Made by a program: the position numbers and the translations under genes | Shown here: piece after piece, positions 9,349 through 13,746 of the stretch | How positions within the stretch are numbered: position 1 is the stretch's first letter | Layout: each line of letters opens with the position of its first letter | Assembly: GCA_903644035.1 (NCBI GenBank) | Contig: CAHJXG010000468.1 | Span: 1-13,746 of the forward strand | Direction: 5' to 3' | Origin: Rhodospirillales bacterium | Lineage (GTDB): Bacteria > Pseudomonadota > Alphaproteobacteria > Acetobacterales > Acetobacteraceae | Length of the DNA stretch: 13,746 bases | Notes under the pieces: generated by a model | Seen by the model: only the letters and a program-made list of their open reading frames with translations | Databases searched by the model: none | What the model was told of the DNA's origin: nothing

Positions 9349-9352
9349 GGCG

Positions 9353-9856
9353 TCAGCTCTCGGGCACGTCGGCGACCGCGGCACTCTGCTCGGCCCGCAG
9401 CCGATCCAGGCGGGCGGCGAGCGCCGGGTCGGCGATGGCCAGGATCGCCGCCGCCAGCAGCCCGGCGTTCACCGCCCCCGCCCGGCCAATCGCCAGCGTG
9501 CCCACGGGAATGCCGGCCGGCATCTGCACGATGGACAGCAGGCTGTCCATGCCGCTCAGCGCCTGGCTCTCGATCGGCACGCCCAGCACCGGGAGCGCGG
9601 TCCAGGCCGCGCACATGCCCGGCAGATGCGCGGCGCCCCCCGCCCCGGCGATGATCACCCGCAAGCCGCGGCCCCGGGCCGTCTTGGCGTAGTCCGAAAG
9701 GCGGTCGGGCGTCCGGTGCGCCGAGACAATCCGCGTCTCGTGCGGAACGTCCAGACGGGTCAGCACCTCGGCCGCGTGCTGCATCGTCGCCCAATCCGAT
9801 TGGCTGCCCATGATCAGGCCGACCTGCGCTCCGCCTGCCGCCGCGCTGCCCGGCAT
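9353..9856 (-). CDS. purE: PurE, N5-CAIR mutase
   Basis: A 167-residue class I PurE, which rearranges N5-CAIR to CAIR. Conserved motifs are GSQSDW at 17-22, SAHRTP at 45-50 including the catalytic His47, and AGGAAHLPG ending near residue 80. The class I assignment is supported by the adjacent PurK, since class II enzymes work without PurK. No good ribosome binding site precedes the ATG at 9856. Instead, that ATG overlaps the TGA of an 8-codon mini-ORF (TGATG), so expression probably depends on ribosomes arriving from upstream. It lies in line with the YdcH-like gene, purK and icd. Confidence 0.96.
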   Translation of the reverse strand: MPGSAAAGGAQVGLIMGSQSDWATMQHAAEVLTRLDVPHETRIVSAHRTPDRLSDYAKTARGRGLRVIIAGAGGAAHLPGMCAAWTALPVLGVPIESQALSGMDSLLSIVQMPAGIPVGTLAIGRAGAVNAGLLAAAILAIADPALAARLDRLRAEQSAAVADVPES

Positions 9857-9904
9857 CAGGCGATGTCGTCCGGGACCAACATCAAGCGATGTTGTCCGGG
9901 ATCA
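9854..9904. repeat. Imperfect tandem duplication, 26-bp period
   Basis: Two 25-base copies, at 9854-9878 and 9880-9904, match at 22 of 25 positions, with one base between them. Each contains the core GCGATG(T)(C/T)GTCCGGGA and, on the minus strand, a TGATG stop-start overlap. The copies cover the last codons of the YdcH-like gene and the junction with purE. The three differences are all transitions, consistent with an old duplication that has begun to drift. Confidence 0.85.
9856..9882 (-). other. Eight-codon mini-ORF linking the YdcH-like gene to purE
   Basis: ATG at 9882-9880 shares its A with the TGA of the YdcH-like gene. Eight codons follow (MLVPDDIA), then a TGA at 9858-9856 that shares its A with the purE ATG. 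Both junctions are TGATG. The peptide's last five residues, PDDIA, mirror the YdcH-like C-terminus, PDNIA, because the segment is a duplication. The reading is direct; use as a translational relay is inferred. Confidence 0.5.
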
Positions 9905-10082
9905 GGCGGCTCTCCAGCCAGGACAGCTCATCCTTCAGCAGCAGCTTGCGCTTCTTCAGCCGCTGCAGGTGCAGCTGGTCCGTCCCGGCCTCGGACAGCC
10001 GGGCGATCACGGTGTCGAGATCACGATGCTCGCTGCGCAGTTCGTGCAGTTGGCGCAGAAGCGAGTCACGGTCGGTTAACAT
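9882..10082 (-). CDS. DUF465 (YdcH-like) small coiled-coil protein, copy 1
   Basis: A 66-residue, highly charged, almost wholly helical protein. The sequence [19 protein letters not shown] followed by [26 protein letters not shown] fits the DUF465/YdcH family: an antiparallel helical hairpin whose second helix carries the characteristic LKKRKLxLKDE block. Its function is not established. It begins at ATG 10082 with no clear ribosome binding site. It overlaps a downstream mini-ORF by one base and appears to lead the purE-purK-icd run on the minus strand. A second DUF465 gene lies 198 bp away in the opposite direction. Confidence 0.85.
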   Translation of the reverse strand: MLTDRDSLLRQLHELRSEHRDLDTVIARLSEAGTDQLHLQRLKKRKLLLKDELSWLESRLIPDNIA

Positions 10083-10280
10083 ACAGTGCCACTACCACGG
10101 CGACACGTCGAATGCCACGCAGCTTGGGCGGAGAGGACGCCCCTCAAGAATTGTTCAAACCTCGTGCCACTCTCGATTCACGTGGCATTTCAGGGCGCGC
10201 CGGGATTAGCCTCCCCGGGCAGCGGCAGTTCGGTTGCATGCTGCGGCGTTGCGACCTGTGTCCACTCACGAGGAGGCATC
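10083..10280. promoter_or_regulatory. Divergent intergenic region with repeated TGCCAC sites
   Basis: The 198 bp between the two divergent DUF465 genes carries TGCCAC at 10087-10092, 10113-10118 and 10165-10170, plus an inverted copy GTGGCA at 10182-10187. Start-to-start spacing of the direct copies is 26 and 52 bp, so the sites fall on one 26-bp grid. The last two form a 6-bp inverted repeat around an 11-base loop. GTGCCACT occurs exactly twice, 78 bp apart. A GATTC (GANTC) lies at 10175-10179 inside the inverted repeat. I find no convincing sigma-70 pair on either strand. A binding-site array is inferred, not shown. Confidence 0.4.
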
Positions 10281-10445
10281 ATGAACTTGCAGTCCCGCAT
10301 CGAGACTCTCAAGGAACGCCATGCCACGCTGGAGGACCGCATCGCGGACGAGGACCATCGCCCGCAGCCCAACGGCGACGCCCTGGTGCGGCTCAAGGTC
10401 GAGAAGCTGCGCCTGAAAGAGGAGATGGAGCGGCTGCGGAACTAG
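10281..10445 (+). CDS. DUF465 small coiled-coil protein, copy 2
   Basis: A 54-residue, strongly charged helical protein: MNLQSRIETLKERHATLEDR, then a turn with HRPQPNGD, then LVRLKVEKLRLKEEMERLRN. The two-helix hairpin and the VEKLRLKEEMERL block match the DUF465/YdcH family. The start at 10281 is supported by a perfect AGGAGG at 10271-10276, 4 bases upstream. The frame stays open to 10086, but that extension has no ribosome binding site and no family likeness. It diverges from the other DUF465 gene and converges on the DUF1013 gene. Its function is unknown. Confidence 0.85.
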   Translation: MNLQSRIETLKERHATLEDRIADEDHRPQPNGDALVRLKVEKLRLKEEMERLRN

Positions 10446-10473
10446 GTCGAGCCGCCAAGACTCACCGTTGCGG

Positions 10474-10496
10474 GGCCGCCTGCTGCTCAGGCGGCC
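10474..10496. terminator. Hairpin between convergent DUF465 and DUF1013 genes
   Basis: A perfect 9-bp inverted repeat, GGCCGCCTG and CAGGCGGCC, with loop CTGCT. It includes the DUF1013 stop codon (10487-10489). It lies 28 bp after the plus-strand DUF465 stop. No T run follows on either strand, so it may be a weak bidirectional terminator or an mRNA-end stabiliser. Confidence 0.5.
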
Positions 10497-11065
10497 TCAT
10501 CGGCCTCGGGCGGCGGCGGCAGCGGGACCGCCTTGCCGTCGCGCGCCAGGCGATCATTGGCCTGCGTGACCATCGCGTTCAAGTCCGTCTGCGTGCACAG
10601 GCCCAGGATGACGGGGTCGCGCGGCTTGATGTTGGTGCTGTTCCAGTGGCTGCGCTCACGCACCTTCTGGATAGTATCCTTGGTCGTGCCCAGCAACTTG
10701 ATGACCTGGGCCTCGCTCAGCTGCGGGAAGTTGCGGATGACGAAGGCGATGGCGTCCGGCCGGTCGTTGCGCTTTGCGACAGGAGTGTAGCGCGCGCCCC
10801 GCGACCGCTTGTTGATGGGGTTGTTCGCCGGCACCAGCTTGAGCCGCGCCGCAGGGTCGGCCTCGCAACGCTTGATCTCGTCGGCCGTCAACTGGCTGTT
10901 GGCGACCGGATCATAGCCCACGATCCCCTGGGCCACCTCGCCATCGGCAATCGCCTGCACCTCGAGCGGATGCATGCCGCAAAACTCGGCGATCTGCGTG
11001 AATGTCAGCGCGGTCTTTTCAATCAGCCAAACTGCGGTGGCTTTCGGCATAAGCGGGAGCGTCAT
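10487..11065 (-). CDS. trcR: DUF1013 family regulator (TrcR-like)
   Basis: A 192-residue protein of the DUF1013 family, which is restricted mostly to alphaproteobacteria and labelled in databases as cell cycle transcriptional regulator TrcR. I recall that label from family annotation and cannot verify the regulatory targets. Two helix-turn-helix-like segments are visible: LTFTQIAEFCGMHPLEVQAI at about residues 20-39 and LSEAQVIKLLGTTKDTIQKV at 116-135. They are followed by the conserved RERSHWNSTNIKPRDPV. The tail is Pro and acid rich (PLPPPPEADEAA). The start may be ATG at 11065 or GTG one codon earlier: GAAGGA is 9 bases from the ATG and 6 from the GTG. It diverges from the DUF1192 gene. 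Confidence 0.85.
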   Translation of the reverse strand: MTLPLMPKATAVWLIEKTALTFTQIAEFCGMHPLEVQAIADGEVAQGIVGYDPVANSQLTADEIKRCEADPAARLKLVPANNPINKRSRGARYTPVAKRNDRPDAIAFVIRNFPQLSEAQVIKLLGTTKDTIQKVRERSHWNSTNIKPRDPVILGLCTQTDLNAMVTQANDRLARDGKAVPLPPPPEADEAA

Positions 11066-11135
11066 CACGTTTTGTCCTTCAGCGCCGCGCGATGGCCACA
11101 GCGGGGCAAGGCGGTCCAATATGGGAAAAACTCAG

Positions 11136-11165
11136 GATATGGACCCGCGCTGTCCCGAGGGTCAA
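11136..11165 (-). promoter_or_regulatory. Predicted promoter of the DUF1013 gene
   Basis: On the minus strand, TTGACC (forward 11160-11165), an 18-bp spacer and CATATC (11136-11141). Transcription would start near 11129, leaving a leader of about 64 nt. The -35 is a strong match; the -10 is only fair. No CtrA-type TTAA-N7-TTAA site is visible nearby. Confidence 0.45.
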
Positions 11166-11200
11166 GCAACAATCACGATGGCGCAGGATAGGAGAACGGA

Positions 11201-11386
11201 ATGACTGAGGACAACGCCCCGCGGCCAAGAACACACCTGGCACAGCCTCCGCTTGACAGGTTGGGCGTGGCCGAACTTGAAGCCTACATCATTGAACTGC
11301 GCAACGAAGTGACCCGGGCGGAAACGGAAATCGCCCGAAAGCAAGGGCACCGGGCAACCGCGGACAGCGTATTCAGGCGCCCTTGA
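11201..11386 (+). CDS. DUF1192 family small protein
   Basis: A 61-residue soluble protein. The block PLDRLGVAELEAYIIELRNE, then VTRAETEIARKQGHRATAD, matches the DUF1192 family, short alphaproteobacterial proteins of unknown function with one amphipathic helix. AGGAG lies 6 bases before the ATG. It is divergent from the DUF1013 gene across 135 bp and ends at a strong bidirectional terminator shared with hsp20. I see no clear promoter for it. No catalytic or metal-binding residues stand out, and I assign no function. Confidence 0.85.
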   Translation: MTEDNAPRPRTHLAQPPLDRLGVAELEAYIIELRNEVTRAETEIARKQGHRATADSVFRRP

Positions 11387-11393
11387 CGCAGAA

Positions 11394-11418
11394 AAGGCCG
11401 GGCTGGTGGCCCGGCCTT
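11394..11418. terminator. Bidirectional terminator between DUF1192 and hsp20 genes
   Basis: A perfect 10-bp inverted repeat, AAGGCCGGGC and GCCCGGCCTT, with loop TGGTG, sits 7 bases after the DUF1192 stop and 18 bases after the hsp20 stop on the other strand. On the minus strand the arm runs into TTTTC, a good intrinsic terminator. On the plus strand it runs into TTCTCC, weaker but usable. Confidence 0.85.
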
Positions 11419-11436
11419 CTCCAAGCCAATGAAGCC

Positions 11437-11907
11437 TTACGCCGCCTGCGCGGCGTCCTGGCTGTCGTTTGCAATCACCGGCGTTGCCTGAGAAACACCG
11501 CCGATCTGGATGCGGCGAGGCTTCAGGGCCTCCGGCACCACACGCTTCAGGCCGACATGCAACAGGCCGTTCTGCAGATCGGCGCCGTCGACCACGATAT
11601 GGTCGGCCAACACGAACCGACGCTCGAACGCACGGCCGGCAATGCCGCGGAATAGAACCTCACCCGTCTGTGCCTCGGCCTTCACCCGGCCGGTGATCAG
11701 CAGCGAGTTCTCCTGCACCGTCAGGTCGAGGTCGTCGGGAGCGAAGCCCGCCACCGCCATGGTCAGGCGATAGCTGTCGTCGCCGATGCGCTCGATGTTG
11801 TAAGGAGGATAGGACTGCGACACCGTCTCCTGGGCCGCGCCTGCGAGGCGGGCCATGCGGTCGAAGCCGATGGCAGTGCGGAAAAGCGGAGCAAAATCGT
11901 ACGTCAT
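11437..11907 (-). CDS. Hsp20 small heat-shock chaperone
   Basis: A 156-residue small heat-shock protein that holds unfolding proteins in the cytoplasm for later refolding by DnaK or ClpB. The N-terminal arm is MTYDFAPLFRTAIGFDRMAR. The alpha-crystallin domain runs from about residue 36 to 128 and contains the signature ADLQNGLLHVGL. The C-terminal I-x-I anchor is I133-Q-I135. It resembles the IbpA-like class A proteins of alphaproteobacteria. The ATG at 11907 is chosen over an upstream GTG because it has GGGGG 8 bases before it and gives the usual MTYD start. Upstream lie a heat-shock-type promoter and a structured leader, both listed separately. Confidence 0.95.
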   Translation of the reverse strand: MTYDFAPLFRTAIGFDRMARLAGAAQETVSQSYPPYNIERIGDDSYRLTMAVAGFAPDDLDLTVQENSLLITGRVKAEAQTGEVLFRGIAGRAFERRFVLADHIVVDGADLQNGLLHVGLKRVVPEALKPRRIQIGGVSQATPVIANDSQDAAQAA

Positions 11908-12002
11908 GAGATAAACCCCCAAAGAAGCAAGGTCTCAACGCGAACCGCCCGAATGAGCCGGTTCAGTGTGGGCCTCGAGGCCCCGGATGGGCGCCTCGAA
12001 CG
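11908..12002 (-). promoter_or_regulatory. Candidate ROSE-like RNA thermometer in the hsp20 leader
   Basis: Three hairpins can be drawn in the roughly 95-nt leader. The first pairs CGAGGC with GCCTCG (forward 11976-11981 and 11993-11998) and extends with CCC:GGG. The second pairs GAACCG with CGGTTC (11942-11947 and 11959-11964). The last pairs AGACC with GGUUU (11931-11935 and 11913-11917) and encloses UUGCU (11926-11930) opposite the GGGGG ribosome binding site (11916-11920). ROSE elements are known to precede hsp20 genes in alphaproteobacteria, with a conserved UUGCU or UCGCU facing the Shine-Dalgarno sequence. The motifs and pairing are seen; thermometer function is inferred. Confidence 0.55.
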
Positions 12003-12008
12003 CACCGG

Positions 12009-12037
12009 AAATGGAAAGCGCCGCACCTCCGTTCAAG
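12009..12037 (-). promoter_or_regulatory. Predicted sigma-32 (RpoH) promoter of hsp20
   Basis: On the minus strand, CTTGAA (forward 12032-12037), a 17-bp spacer and CCATTT (12009-12014). This matches the heat-shock pattern CTTGAA ... CCATNT. The -35 lies in the loop of the rpmE terminator hairpin and the spacer covers one arm of its stem. Predicted transcription start is near 12002. Confidence 0.6.
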
Positions 12038-12049
12038 AGGGTGCGGCGC
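12018..12049 (-). terminator. rpmE terminator
   Basis: A perfect 10-bp inverted repeat, GCGCCGCACC and GGTGCGGCGC, with a 12-base loop, 30 bp after the rpmE stop. On the minus strand it is followed by TTTCCATTT, a modest U-rich tail. The loop contains the hsp20 -35 element. Confidence 0.75.
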
Positions 12050-12078
12050 ATGATTTTCAGCGGCAAAACCGTTTTTTG

Positions 12079-12303
12079 CTACTTGCGGATGCCCAGGCCG
12101 GCGAACTTCTTGTTGAACTTGGCGACCTGGCCGCCCGTGTCCATCAGGCGCTGCACCCCGGTCCAGGCCGGGTGCGACTTCGGGTCGATGTCCAGGCGGA
12201 TCGTGTCCCCGGCCTTGCCGGCGCAGGTGCGGGTCTTGAACTGACTGCCATCGGTCATGATGACGGTGATCTCATGGTATTCCGGGTGGATGCCGGGCTT
12301 CAT
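12079..12303 (-). CDS. rpmE: Ribosomal protein bL31
   Basis: A 74-residue large-subunit ribosomal protein bridging the two subunits. It begins [20 protein letters not shown] and ends [19 protein letters not shown], typical of alphaproteobacterial L31. Only one Cys is present (in RTCAGKAGD), so this is the form without a zinc-binding Cys set. GGAG lies 8 bases before the ATG. It has its own predicted promoter upstream and a terminator downstream, so it is probably a single-gene unit between the oxidoreductase gene and hsp20. Confidence 0.96.
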   Translation of the reverse strand: MKPGIHPEYHEITVIMTDGSQFKTRTCAGKAGDTIRLDIDPKSHPAWTGVQRLMDTGGQVAKFNKKFAGLGIRK

Positions 12304-12321
12304 GGCGTGTGCTCCGATAAG

Positions 12322-12343
12322 GCCGCCGATGCCGACCGGCGGC
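12322..12343 (-). other. Hairpin in the rpmE leader
   Basis: A 7-bp perfect inverted repeat, GCCGCCG and CGGCGGC, with an 8-base loop, about 20 bases upstream of the rpmE start and downstream of its predicted promoter. It may be leader structure. Autogenous control of the ribosomal protein gene is possible but not shown. Confidence 0.35.
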
Positions 12344-12353
12344 GGAGCCGCAG

Positions 12354-12383
12354 GGTATAGCCGCCTCCACCCCCGCGCCACAA
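12354..12383 (-). promoter_or_regulatory. Predicted sigma-70 promoter of rpmE
   Basis: On the minus strand, TTGTGG (forward 12378-12383), an 18-bp spacer and TATACC (12354-12359). This would give a leader of about 45 nt. It lies in the 110-bp gap after the oxidoreductase stop, so rpmE need not rely on read-through. Confidence 0.5.
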
Positions 12384-12413
12384 GCCGGCGCCAAGCGTGC
12401 CGCCAGCAGGACC

Positions 12414-13490
12414 TCAGGCGCGGGCACGCTGGTACTGCTTGGCCAGCTCGATCCGCACGCCCAGCGCCTCGGCCGCCCGCAGCGTCCAGGCCGGGTCCGC
12501 CAGCACGGCGCGGCCGATGAACACCAGGTCGGCGCGATTGTTGGCGACGATCTCCGCGGCGTGCTCGGCGCTCCGGATCATGCCCACCGCGCCGGTCGCG
12601 ATCCCCGCCTCGCTCCGCACCCGCTCGGCGAACGGCACCTGGTAGCCCGGATGCACGGAAGGGACGCGGGCCGCCGGCGACACGCCGCCGGTCGAGCAGT
12701 CGATCAGGTCCACGTCGCCCCGCGCCCGCAGCCAGCGGCCGAGCTGCACCGCGTCGTCCGCGGTCAGCCCGCCGGGCAGCCAGTCGGTGCAGGACAGACG
12801 CACGAACAGCGGCAGGTCGTCCGGCCACTCCGCCCGGACGGCGTCGATCACCTCCATCAGCATGGCCGCGCGCCCGGCGAGGTCCCCGCCATAGCGGTCG
12901 TTGCGCTGGTTGGAGATCGGCGAGAGCATGGAATGCAGCAGGTAGCCATGCGCCGCGTGCAGCTCGATCACCCGGAACCCGGCCTCGCGCGCCAGCCGCG
13001 CCGACTGCGCGAACTCCGCGACGACGCCGCCGATCTCCTCCGTGTCCATCGCGTGCGGCGTGATCGCGTCGGCATGGAACGGGATGGCGCTCGCGGCCAG
13101 CGGCGTCCAGCCGCCGTCTGCGGGCAGCAGCGCCTGGCCGCCCTCCCAGGGCCGCTGGCTGCTGGCCTTGCGGCCGGCGTGGCTGATCTGGATGCCCGGC
13201 ACCGCCCCGCCATACTCGATCAGCGTCGTGACCCGGCGCAGGAACGCCGTCTGCGCCGCATCCCACAGCCCCAGGCAGCCCGGCGTGATCCGGCCGATGG
13301 CGGAGGTGTGCGTCGCCTCCGTGAACACGAAGCCCGGGCCGCCCATCGCCTTGGCGCCCAGGCTCTGGATATGCCAGTCGTCGCCCAGGCCGTCCTCCGC
13401 GCAGTACTGGCACATCGGCGACACCGCGATGCGGTTGCGCGCCGTCACCGACCGGAAGGTGATCGGCTGGAACAGCAACGGGTCGGGCAT
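12414..13490 (-). CDS. namA: Old Yellow Enzyme family NADPH dehydrogenase (YqjM type)
   Basis: A 358-residue FMN-containing TIM-barrel oxidoreductase of the thermophilic-like (YqjM/NamA) branch of Old Yellow Enzymes, which reduce activated C=C bonds with NADPH. The branch markers are present: C27 and Y29 in SPMCQYC, HAGRK at 104-108, the ligand pair H178 and H181 in ELHAAHGY, and the segment [13 protein letters not shown]. The start at 13490 has a perfect AGGAGG 6 bases upstream. The frame continues further, but those residues are unrelated. Its own promoter is predicted in the divergent gap. The physiological substrate is unknown. Related xenobiotic reductases could carry the same label, so the gene symbol is a family-level assignment. 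Confidence 0.88.
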   Translation of the reverse strand: MPDPLLFQPITFRSVTARNRIAVSPMCQYCAEDGLGDDWHIQSLGAKAMGGPGFVFTEATHTSAIGRITPGCLGLWDAAQTAFLRRVTTLIEYGGAVPGIQISHAGRKASSQRPWEGGQALLPADGGWTPLAASAIPFHADAITPHAMDTEEIGGVVAEFAQSARLAREAGFRVIELHAAHGYLLHSMLSPISNQRNDRYGGDLAGRAAMLMEVIDAVRAEWPDDLPLFVRLSCTDWLPGGLTADDAVQLGRWLRARGDVDLIDCSTGGVSPAARVPSVHPGYQVPFAERVRSEAGIATGAVGMIRSAEHAAEIVANNRADLVFIGRAVLADPAWTLRAAEALGVRIELAKQYQRARA

Positions 13491-13521
13491 GGGCAGCCTC
13501 CTGCTTGGGCGGTGAGAACGC

Positions 13522-13550
13522 CGGATAGGCGGGCGCGCGCCGGGCCGCAA
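13522..13550 (-). promoter_or_regulatory. Predicted promoter of the oxidoreductase gene
   Basis: On the minus strand, TTGCGG (forward 13545-13550), a 17-bp spacer and TATCCG (13522-13527). The spacer contains the 10-base palindrome GGCGCGCGCC (13532-13541), a possible repressor or MerR-type site, though GC alternation alone could explain it. Confidence 0.45.
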
Positions 13551-13555
13551 CCCCG

Positions 13556-13584
13556 TTGCCGCCGCCGTGCCCGGCGACTAGCGT
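13556..13584 (+). promoter_or_regulatory. Predicted promoter of the short-chain dehydrogenase gene
   Basis: TTGCCG at 13556-13561, a 17-bp spacer and TAGCGT at 13579-13584, with a leader of about 20 nt. Its -35 is only 5 bp from the -35 of the divergent oxidoreductase promoter. The -10 match is weak. Confidence 0.35.
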
Positions 13585-13611
13585 GCTCCGTCCAAGGGGA
13601 GAGAAACGATC

Positions 13612-13746
13612 ATGCGGCTGCAAGGCAAGGTGGCGCTGGTGACCGGCGCGGGCGGCGGGTTCGGCGAGGGCATCGCCCGGCTGTTCGCCGCGGAGGGCGC
13701 GCGCGTGGTCTGCGCCGACATGCGGGCCGAGGCTGCGGCGGCCGTC
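13612..13746 (+). CDS. Short-chain dehydrogenase/reductase, N-terminal part
   Basis: The first 45 codons of a gene cut by the window end. The translation begins [20 protein letters not shown] and shows the classical SDR cofactor motif TGxxxGxG (TGAGGGFG, about residues 11-18). It continues through a helix to [10 protein letters not shown], where Asp35 at the end of the second strand suggests NAD rather than NADP preference. A GGGGAG stretch about 10-13 bases upstream may act as ribosome binding site. It is divergent from the oxidoreductase gene with 121 bp between, so the two redox enzymes could be co-regulated. Substrate and full length cannot be seen. Confidence 0.88.
   Translation, partial: MRLQGKVALVTGAGGGFGEGIARLFAAEGARVVCADMRAEAAAAV

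Noticed and set aside
10154..10169. A sigma-54-like site on the minus strand, TGGCACGAGGTTTGAA
   Set aside because: The -24 half is good, but the -12 half has GA where the nearly invariant GC is required. No enhancer-binding regulator is visible.
9278..11191. A 637-codon plus-strand open frame across purE, both DUF465 genes and DUF1013
   Set aside because: It runs through five recognised genes and two intergenic gaps, with low-complexity composition. The same reasoning excludes 8041-9654 (+), 3748-5133 (-) and 12079-13623 (-).
11926..11941. TTGAGA ... TTATCT as a sigma-70 promoter for hsp20
   Set aside because: The -10 would end two bases before the ATG, placing the transcript start inside the coding region.
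1..13746. Mobile elements, CRISPR, tRNA or defence genes
   Set aside because: No transposase or integrase motifs, no spaced repeat array, no tRNA-like cloverleaf, and no toxin-antitoxin or nuclease pair were seen. Composition is even throughout.

Overview
This GC-rich window comes from an alphaproteobacterium, most likely Rhodospirillales and perhaps Acetobacteraceae. That placement is inferred from protein style and gene company. The lineage signals are an exact alphaproteobacterial LexA box (GTTC-N7-GTTC) before recA, a DUF1013/TrcR-type regulator, a DUF1192 protein, two DUF465 (YdcH-like) proteins and a candidate ROSE-type thermometer before hsp20. Nearly all of the window is compact chromosomal housekeeping sequence. 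I see no insertion sequence, prophage, CRISPR array, tRNA or rRNA.

Plus-strand block, 1-5970: the 3' end of fliR and complete flhB close a flagellar export operon. An SOS-regulated promoter abuts the flhB stop and drives recA. A small cytidine-deaminase-like gene, a DUF3072 gene and alaS follow.

Minus-strand block, 10082-6001, read right to left: a YdcH-like DUF465 gene, purE, purK, icd (NADP-type isocitrate dehydrogenase) and a secreted-type dienelactone hydrolase family protein. PurK and PurE act in sequence in de novo purine synthesis. The DUF465 gene and purE are joined by an imperfect 26-bp-period duplication that creates an 8-codon mini-ORF, giving two successive TGATG stop-start overlaps.

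Right part, 10083-13746: a second DUF465 gene (+) converges on the DUF1013 regulator (-). That regulator diverges from a DUF1192 gene (+), which converges on hsp20 (-) across a strong bidirectional terminator. Upstream of hsp20 on the minus strand lie rpmE and an Old Yellow Enzyme family oxidoreductase, and the start of a divergent short-chain dehydrogenase is cut by the window edge. hsp20 appears to have its own heat-shock control: a sigma-32-like promoter whose -35 box lies in the loop of the rpmE terminator, then a leader of about 95 nt that can form three hairpins, the last covering the ribosome binding site.

I found no clear undescribed multi-gene system. The observations most worth checking are regulatory: the hsp20 leader, the duplicated stop-start junction before purE, the evenly spaced TGCCAC sites between the two DUF465 genes, and the deaminase that has lost its usual ribose-binding motif.
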